Shown piece by piece: positions 58,494 to 64,000 of a stretch of DNA of 64,000 bases (position 1 is the stretch's first letter; each line of letters starts with the position of its first letter). The translations under genes and the position numbers were made by a program. The stretch is from Lepidurus packardi. Lineage: Eukaryota > Arthropoda > Branchiopoda > Notostraca > Triopsidae. The stretch is from positions 2,113,001 to 2,177,000 of the forward strand of contig JAKZAN010000006.1 in the NCBI GenBank assembly GCA_023053545.1, in the 5' to 3' direction. The notes beneath the pieces were generated by a model. That model saw only the letters and a program-made list of their open reading frames with translations. It ran no database searches and was not told the origin of the DNA.

Positions 58494-61400
58494 TTAAGAA
58501 TAATAAAGTGATTGATGGGCACTGCTGACTCTAGAAATTGGCCTATCGACCGGAATGGCAGTTTCCTGCCATTCGTACGTGCGGTTATCAACGATAGGCG
58601 CAGAAATGACTGATCCTGGTGGCAATGTACCGGCGACGAACGTATGAATAGGCGGAGTCTCCACTATTGGCATACGGGTAACTTTCTTCCTCCGTTGCTT
58701 GTACCTAAACGAAATACAGACATAGCTCTGAATCTGTTTTTATATGCAAATATAAATTACTTCTTGAAGAAGCAACACACGGCAATGGTAGCTACAAATG
58801 CTGCTATGCCTACCAATACCCCGATAATAAGCAGCCATATTTCTACGTTGTTGATCTCGTACAACGCGCCTCGTTGAACGCAGCGCTGCAATAAAAAAAA
58901 GATATAGTAAGGCTAAAGCCGACTTACAAGAAATTTCCTTTACCTCTACATTGACGACTTTATACTTATCAAAGACGCCATTCAAGGAGGGATTTTTGAC
59001 GCGATTTAGCAAGAGTTCCGTTGCTTTAGAATCAAACACGTGATCTTTTCCCACAACCTGAAAGCAGGAGCTCGTGCTTGTGAAATCGACGTGTCCCTTC
59101 TCTGCGCTATAGAACTGAGACTCGTACAAATTGAGACTCAGCGGGACTTCCAAAGCTTTCTCCATGTCTTGACGGAAACTGGGCAGTGCGTTGCGAACTT
59201 CGCTGGGCGTTTTGTTGAAAACGAACTTCAGCAGCTCGGTGTCCCGAAGAACATACACCTGAAATAAACCAACCATTTAGTTTCTTTGTACGTCTGCTGA
59301 TGAAAGAGATAAACTTACTGTAACAGTGGTAGTCCTGCGAGATAGCGTGTCTTCTCCAGAAGAGGCAACAACATGAAGTAGGAAGTAACCGCCCACGAAA
59401 TGGCCGTATGTAATGAGGGTAGTAAGTGATCCGGACGAAGAATCCAGAGCAAAAGCCTTGTTTATGGTGTCTGAGGTATCGATGTTAGCTTCGCTAAACG
59501 CGAAACCAACTTGCTCTGCTCTAACAAAGCTGACGTTAAGCAATTTGTAGACGATTGGCGGAGAATCCGAGTCCACGTCGAACGCTTCGAGGCGAGCCAC
59601 CTCTGTAAAGAGAGGGGCGTTCAAGCGCACACCTGTAGTAATGTTCCGTTGTCGAAACTCGGGGAGGTTGTCGTTAATGTCTTTTACCCATACACGGACT
59701 TGAACTTCGCTCGGATCCTACGGTAACGAAACGATATTCCGCGAAAATTCAAATAAGAAAAAACTGGAATCATACTAGCGAGACATACCTGAGGATTGTA
59801 AATTTTGCGTAATTCGGATGGTTTCTCGGACGGTTTAAAGCACTTGACGGTCAAAAGAAAGGAGTCGTGTTGCTCGTGGTCAATGCGTCCCTTCACTAGC
59901 AAGCGTGCACTGTTATCCGCCATTCTCTCCAATGAAAACAATCCAGCATCATCGCCATCTTTAATAAAAGACCATGCATCGTTTAACCGGAAAAAACCAG
60001 ACACTTAGAATATAGTAAACGTACACGTAATTAAATATTCAATCTGAGCATTTTGGGCTTCATCCAAATCAACGGCTTTGAGTGTATCTACCTCCCAGCC
60101 TGATTCAACTTCTTCTAAAACGCTAAACTGCAAAGGTCCATCGTGCTACACAAAGACAGTCTGTTATTTTTAAAATTAACGAATGTGCTTTTTGCCCCGT
60201 TATAAACAAGAAACTGAGTACACCGAGTAAAATGAAAAAAAAATTGTTTGCTAAGAGAACACTAAATTTGTCTTTGTATACTAAGTTAATTACTTGGGTT
60301 CGAATAAATTTTGGCGAATGGTCATCCACATCTTTCAGTGTCACAGTGAGAACTCGAGTAGCCTGCTGGACAGGCTTGCCTTGATCTTGGGCAACCAAAA
60401 TCAGCGAATACGATGCTTTGGTTTCCCGATCCAATTTTACTTTGTTGGTTATCAATCCCGTCACGCTATCTACAAAAGGTAATTATTTTTCTAAGCCTAC
60501 TCTGATGCTTATTCGGATCTACTAATATCGAAGGCGGCATGATCAACACCCAAAATGCCGTCATCCAAGAATTTATAGGTGATTCTCCCGTTTGGGGTGC
60601 TGGCGTCATCCGGATCAGTGGCAGAAACTTGAAAAACAGAACTGCCCACAGGTGCGTCCTACAATATAACAATATGGACACGATTCGCTACAGGTATAGG
60701 TCAAAATACTACACACCTCTAAAATTGTGGCTTGTTCTTCCAAGGCTGCTTTAGTGAAGGTCGGGATCCCGTCATTGGCAGTCATGTCGCCTATATATAA
60801 AACCAAGTCTACGTCCGTGTATAACCACGGGTCGTCCACATTTTGCGCTCTTACGACTAACTTATAGGGCTCTGCCCGCCCTTTACCAGTCAGTGGTTCC
60901 TTTACCCGTACTTCTCCTGTTTTGCTTACTATGATAAAGCTTCCTTCTAGCAAATAAATACTAAAGTAAAAAACAACAACTTAAAAACACTGAAGCCTTG
61001 TACCTTTTAAGTTATCTTCATGCATAAGCAAGTATTCTACTTGTCCGGCTGCACCTTCATCGAGATCCGTGGCAATTAGTTTGGTAACGCTCAAATCCGA
61101 TTGTGCATTTTCAGGCACGACAGCCGAATAGGAAGGCAACGTGAAAACGGGTGCATTATCGTTCACATCTAAAACTTCAATGATAATCTAATCACAAGCC
61201 AAAATACGCTATTAGCTGAATGGAAAAACGACGAACAGAAGAATCACTTACTGAAGCCATGGCGTGCTTTCGTTCATCACCACCCATAGGGTGATCTTTA
61301 GCAACTACCGAGAAGCTGTACTGAGCTTGCTCCTCTCGATCTAGCGTCTTATTAGGCGCTACGGTTACCACACCAGTCGTGGCATTAATTAGAAACATGT

Positions 61401-64000
61401 CCGATAAATCACCGGTCAAATGGTACCGAATTTCCCCATATTGTCCTGAATCCTTGTCGGTTGCTGAAATTGTAAATAGGGGTTCAGGGTAGCGGACACT
61501 CTCGAGTACTTTCTGACGGTATTCCTAGTAGGTATTTGGTGAACGATGAGAACTATCTATCATATTAGTCTACTTACTGTCTGGGAAAACTCAGGCTTGT
61601 TGTCATTCACATCTAAAATGGTCAACTGTAATGTGGCAATGCTTGAATGATCACCCAGCGTAGCTTCAACTTGAAATTCCAGAGTCTAATGACAAATAAG
61701 TTACAACTGTTTACAACGCGAAACGGACCTAAAACTGTGTAACATTTACCTTATTTTCTAGTGTTTCAAAGTCAATAGGCTTTTTAAAACCGACTTCTCC
61801 CGTAAGAGGGTTCAACTCGATGTACTCCAAAGTTATGTTATCTGACTCGCCTATTAATTGATATTTACTACTGATGAAACTTGTTACATGATCATGCGCC
61901 TGTAATCCCCAAATAATCGTGCCAGTGTTTTGTTCCTCATTCGCTTGTGATTTCAAAACGGGATGTGCTGGCGACCAGGGCGGATTAAACATCGGTTCAT
62001 GATCATTGTGTTCTTGTACATAGACCGTGACATCAGCTAGCGAAATTTTTTTTAATTACGTTGCGTAAGGAATTCCTAAACGCAGATTTAGTTTTTACTT
62101 ATTGCAGTCTGATTTGGAAACTTTTCCGTGGCATTAGCGTCCGTAACTTGGACCCGGAAATCTATGCTGGCTGCCGAATGATGGTTTAACGCTGTCACTA
62201 GCTTTATCATGCCTGTCGTCTCATTGATTCTAAAAATGAAACGGCTGTACTATACAAGTTTAAAATGAGACATTAAGCTTACGTAAAAAAACGCATGAGG
62301 AGCTCCTCATGGCTAAAACCAGATTTATCCCATATTGTATAGGGTCCCGAAAGGGCGTATCGAAGGTCTGCTTGCATGTCGGGATCTGTCGCTGTTACAG
62401 CAAAAAGTTCTTGCTGAACAGCCGTAACTTCCGCAACGTGGTGCACATATAAGTCTTTGACAAATTGGGGGTTTTTGTTATTGACATCTTTAACCTAAGG
62501 AAAACGCTTTTATTGATCTTGAATGAATACTCGTATCGATCTGAGACGGAGGTTTTACTTGAATGAATACAGACGCAGTGGCCGTCTGAGGATGAGGCTT
62601 GCCATTGTCTACAGCATGTACTATTAATTTTTGTTCTGTGCCGTCCTTTTCCCACTGTAGCCGAGCTTCGGGGGCAACTGTGATAATTCCAGTGCGGTTA
62701 TGTATAGAGAAATTATCCTTAACTGAGCCGACTAGGAAATACCGCAACTCCAAGTTGGATCCATCAGGATCGCTAGCTTCCACCTGACATAGATACAGAC
62801 GTATTAATGGCATCAATATAGCTTAATTAACCAGGTTACCTGGATAACGGTAGTACCGGGGGCGGAATCTTCAGAGATCACGCCCTGGTAAATACTTTGG
62901 ACAAACGAAGGCGCTTCGTTGCCATCAAATCCCACGCTCAGAATGATCTGCGTTTCCGAAGACAACGGAGGCGATCCCGAATCTTTGCCTACTATCGTCA
63001 AATTGAAACGGTTTGACTTGGTTTCCGACACGTTAATGGGACGAGTAAAATCTAATATTCCCGTATCAGCATCCAAATTAAAGAGTCCATCAGGGGTGTT
63101 GCCAGCTTCGATTTGGTAAGAGACATTTCCCCTGCGATTCTTGTCGCCATCTTTATCACGAGCCTAACATTTAAACTTCATATGTTTTCTGTTGATATGC
63201 CATGTTTGAGTTTCACTTACTTGAACTTGAAGTGGCGGGTCTAGAGCAGTAGCACCGTTGCTTACCACACGGCGGTACTCGGATTTCTCAAATTCAGGCG
63301 CATTATCATTGACGTCTTTAATGTTTATAGTCACCACTACGTTAGTCATTAGACCACCTCCATCCTTAGCTACGTAAATGAGACTGTAACTCGTCTGCGT
63401 CTCGTAATCCAAGCAAGTCTCCATTCCACAGTCCGCAACGGATAAATCGCCCGTGCTTTCATTTACGACAAATTTCTCGACACCGAAACCTCGCAAACTG
63501 TATCGTATTTCTCCGAAACTTCCACTATCAGCGTCAGTGGCTTCTAATCGAGTAATTAAATAATTCGGCTGCGCAGACTCCGAGACCTGAACGTGAGAAG
63601 ATTAATAAAGACGTGTAGCAGTAAAACGACAACAAACCATAAAAGTGAATGACGGCGAAGGGAACACAGGAGCGTTGTCATTGGCGTCTGACAATATGAT
63701 AGTGACTGTTGCTGTTGAGCTAAATTCATTGTCTTGTGTAGCGATAATGCGGACAACTATTTCACGCATATCTAGGTCCTCATAGTCTAATTTACTTGAG
63801 TTTTTTACTCGAATTGTTATAGGTGCTTGGCCCAAGCCAGACGTTGGGTACACAGAAAATATATCTTCAGCATTTGACGCTTCTTCCAACGACAATTCAA
63901 ATCTCGCGTGCATTGCGGTATCATTGTCCTTAACGAGAATATCCAATCCGGGAATGGCATGGCCGTTCTCTTTAGTAAACAAAAGATTTACATATTTGTT
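58494..64000 (-). CDS. Cadherin-repeat transmembrane protein, C-terminal part (runs off right edge)
   Basis: This is the 3' part of a second large cadherin. The last four exons are 59717-59319, 59258-58944, 58885-58761 and 58704-58494. About 15 more lie upstream with centres near 59870, 60090, 60370, 60590, 60830, 61090, 61390, 61630, 61890, 62160, 62390, 62670, 63000, 63410 and 63800. Cadherin linkers seen include DANDNAPVF, DVNDNAPEF, DVNDNKPEF, DVNDNAPVF, DVDDHSPKF and DINDNLPEF, about ten repeats. A non-cadherin membrane-adjacent segment follows (VYVLRDTELLKFVFNKTPSE), with a single helix (IWLLIIGVLVGIAAFVATIA) and a 70-residue cytoplasmic tail starting KYKQRRKK and ending SLYYS. The tail has no catenin-binding motif that I recognise, so it is not a classical cadherin. 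It resembles the Cad87A/Cad99C/CDH23 class in layout only; the family within that is not settled. Confidence 0.9.
58502..58507 (+). terminator. Polyadenylation signal candidate for the scaffold gene
   Basis: AATAAA lies 375 bases past the scaffold stop codon. On the other strand these bases fall in the last codons of the converging cadherin (SLYYS then stop at 58494), so a transcript using this site would overlap the cadherin coding end. Confidence 0.5.

Noticed and set aside
1-64000. tRNA, rRNA, known microRNA, CRISPR and transposon signatures
   Set aside because: I looked for tRNA box motifs, several conserved arthropod miRNA sequences, and transposase or reverse transcriptase motifs and found none; a covariance-model scan would be decisive.

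Overview
The window reads as nuclear DNA of an arthropod, most likely a branchiopod crustacean of the Daphnia type. The reasons are multi-exon genes with GT-AG introns often only 50-100 bases long, an R&R chitin-binding cuticle protein, a pyrokinin/CAPA-type neuropeptide receptor, two tramtrack-group BTB zinc-finger genes and large cadherins. No bacterial, viral or transposon gene was recognised. All exon structures are my own splice reconstructions, checked for reading-frame continuity; none has transcript support here.

Layout. 201-4030 (-): 5' part (17 coding exons, about 961 codons) of a large cadherin that runs off the left edge. 4825-6468 (-): three-exon PRXamide-type GPCR, 435 aa. 6.5-12.8 kb: AT-rich, without a convincing gene. 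12832-20892 (-): BTB protein with two C2H2 fingers, three exons, 5.7 kb first intron. 23978-24909 (+): small secreted proline/tyrosine-rich protein with its own TATA box. 24960-28003 (-): second BTB gene, with two alternative 3' zinc-finger exons that join the common part in the same phase. 28-35 kb: sparse region with several tiny predicted single-pass membrane proteins on both strands.

35515-58127 (+): one large scaffold gene of about 24 coding exons (about 2,555 codons) with KIND, FERM and four PDZ domains. It resembles the non-catalytic part of PTPN13 and FRMPD2, has no phosphatase domain, and ends in a T-S-L peptide. Inside one of its introns, which splits PDZ1, sits a complete cuticle-protein gene on the same strand with its own TATA and initiator (42757-44441) and about 34 YEAP repeats. 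58494-64000 (-): 3' part of a second large cadherin, with membrane-adjacent domain, one TM helix and a 70-residue tail, continuing off the right edge and meeting the scaffold gene tail to tail.

The recognised genes are epithelial, cuticular, junctional and regulatory. They do not form an operon-like system, and I see no clearly new multi-gene system. The points most worth checking are the same-strand nested cuticle gene, the alternative zinc-finger exons, the phosphatase-less KIND-FERM-PDZ scaffold, and an unexplained open block at 47.1-47.5 kb.
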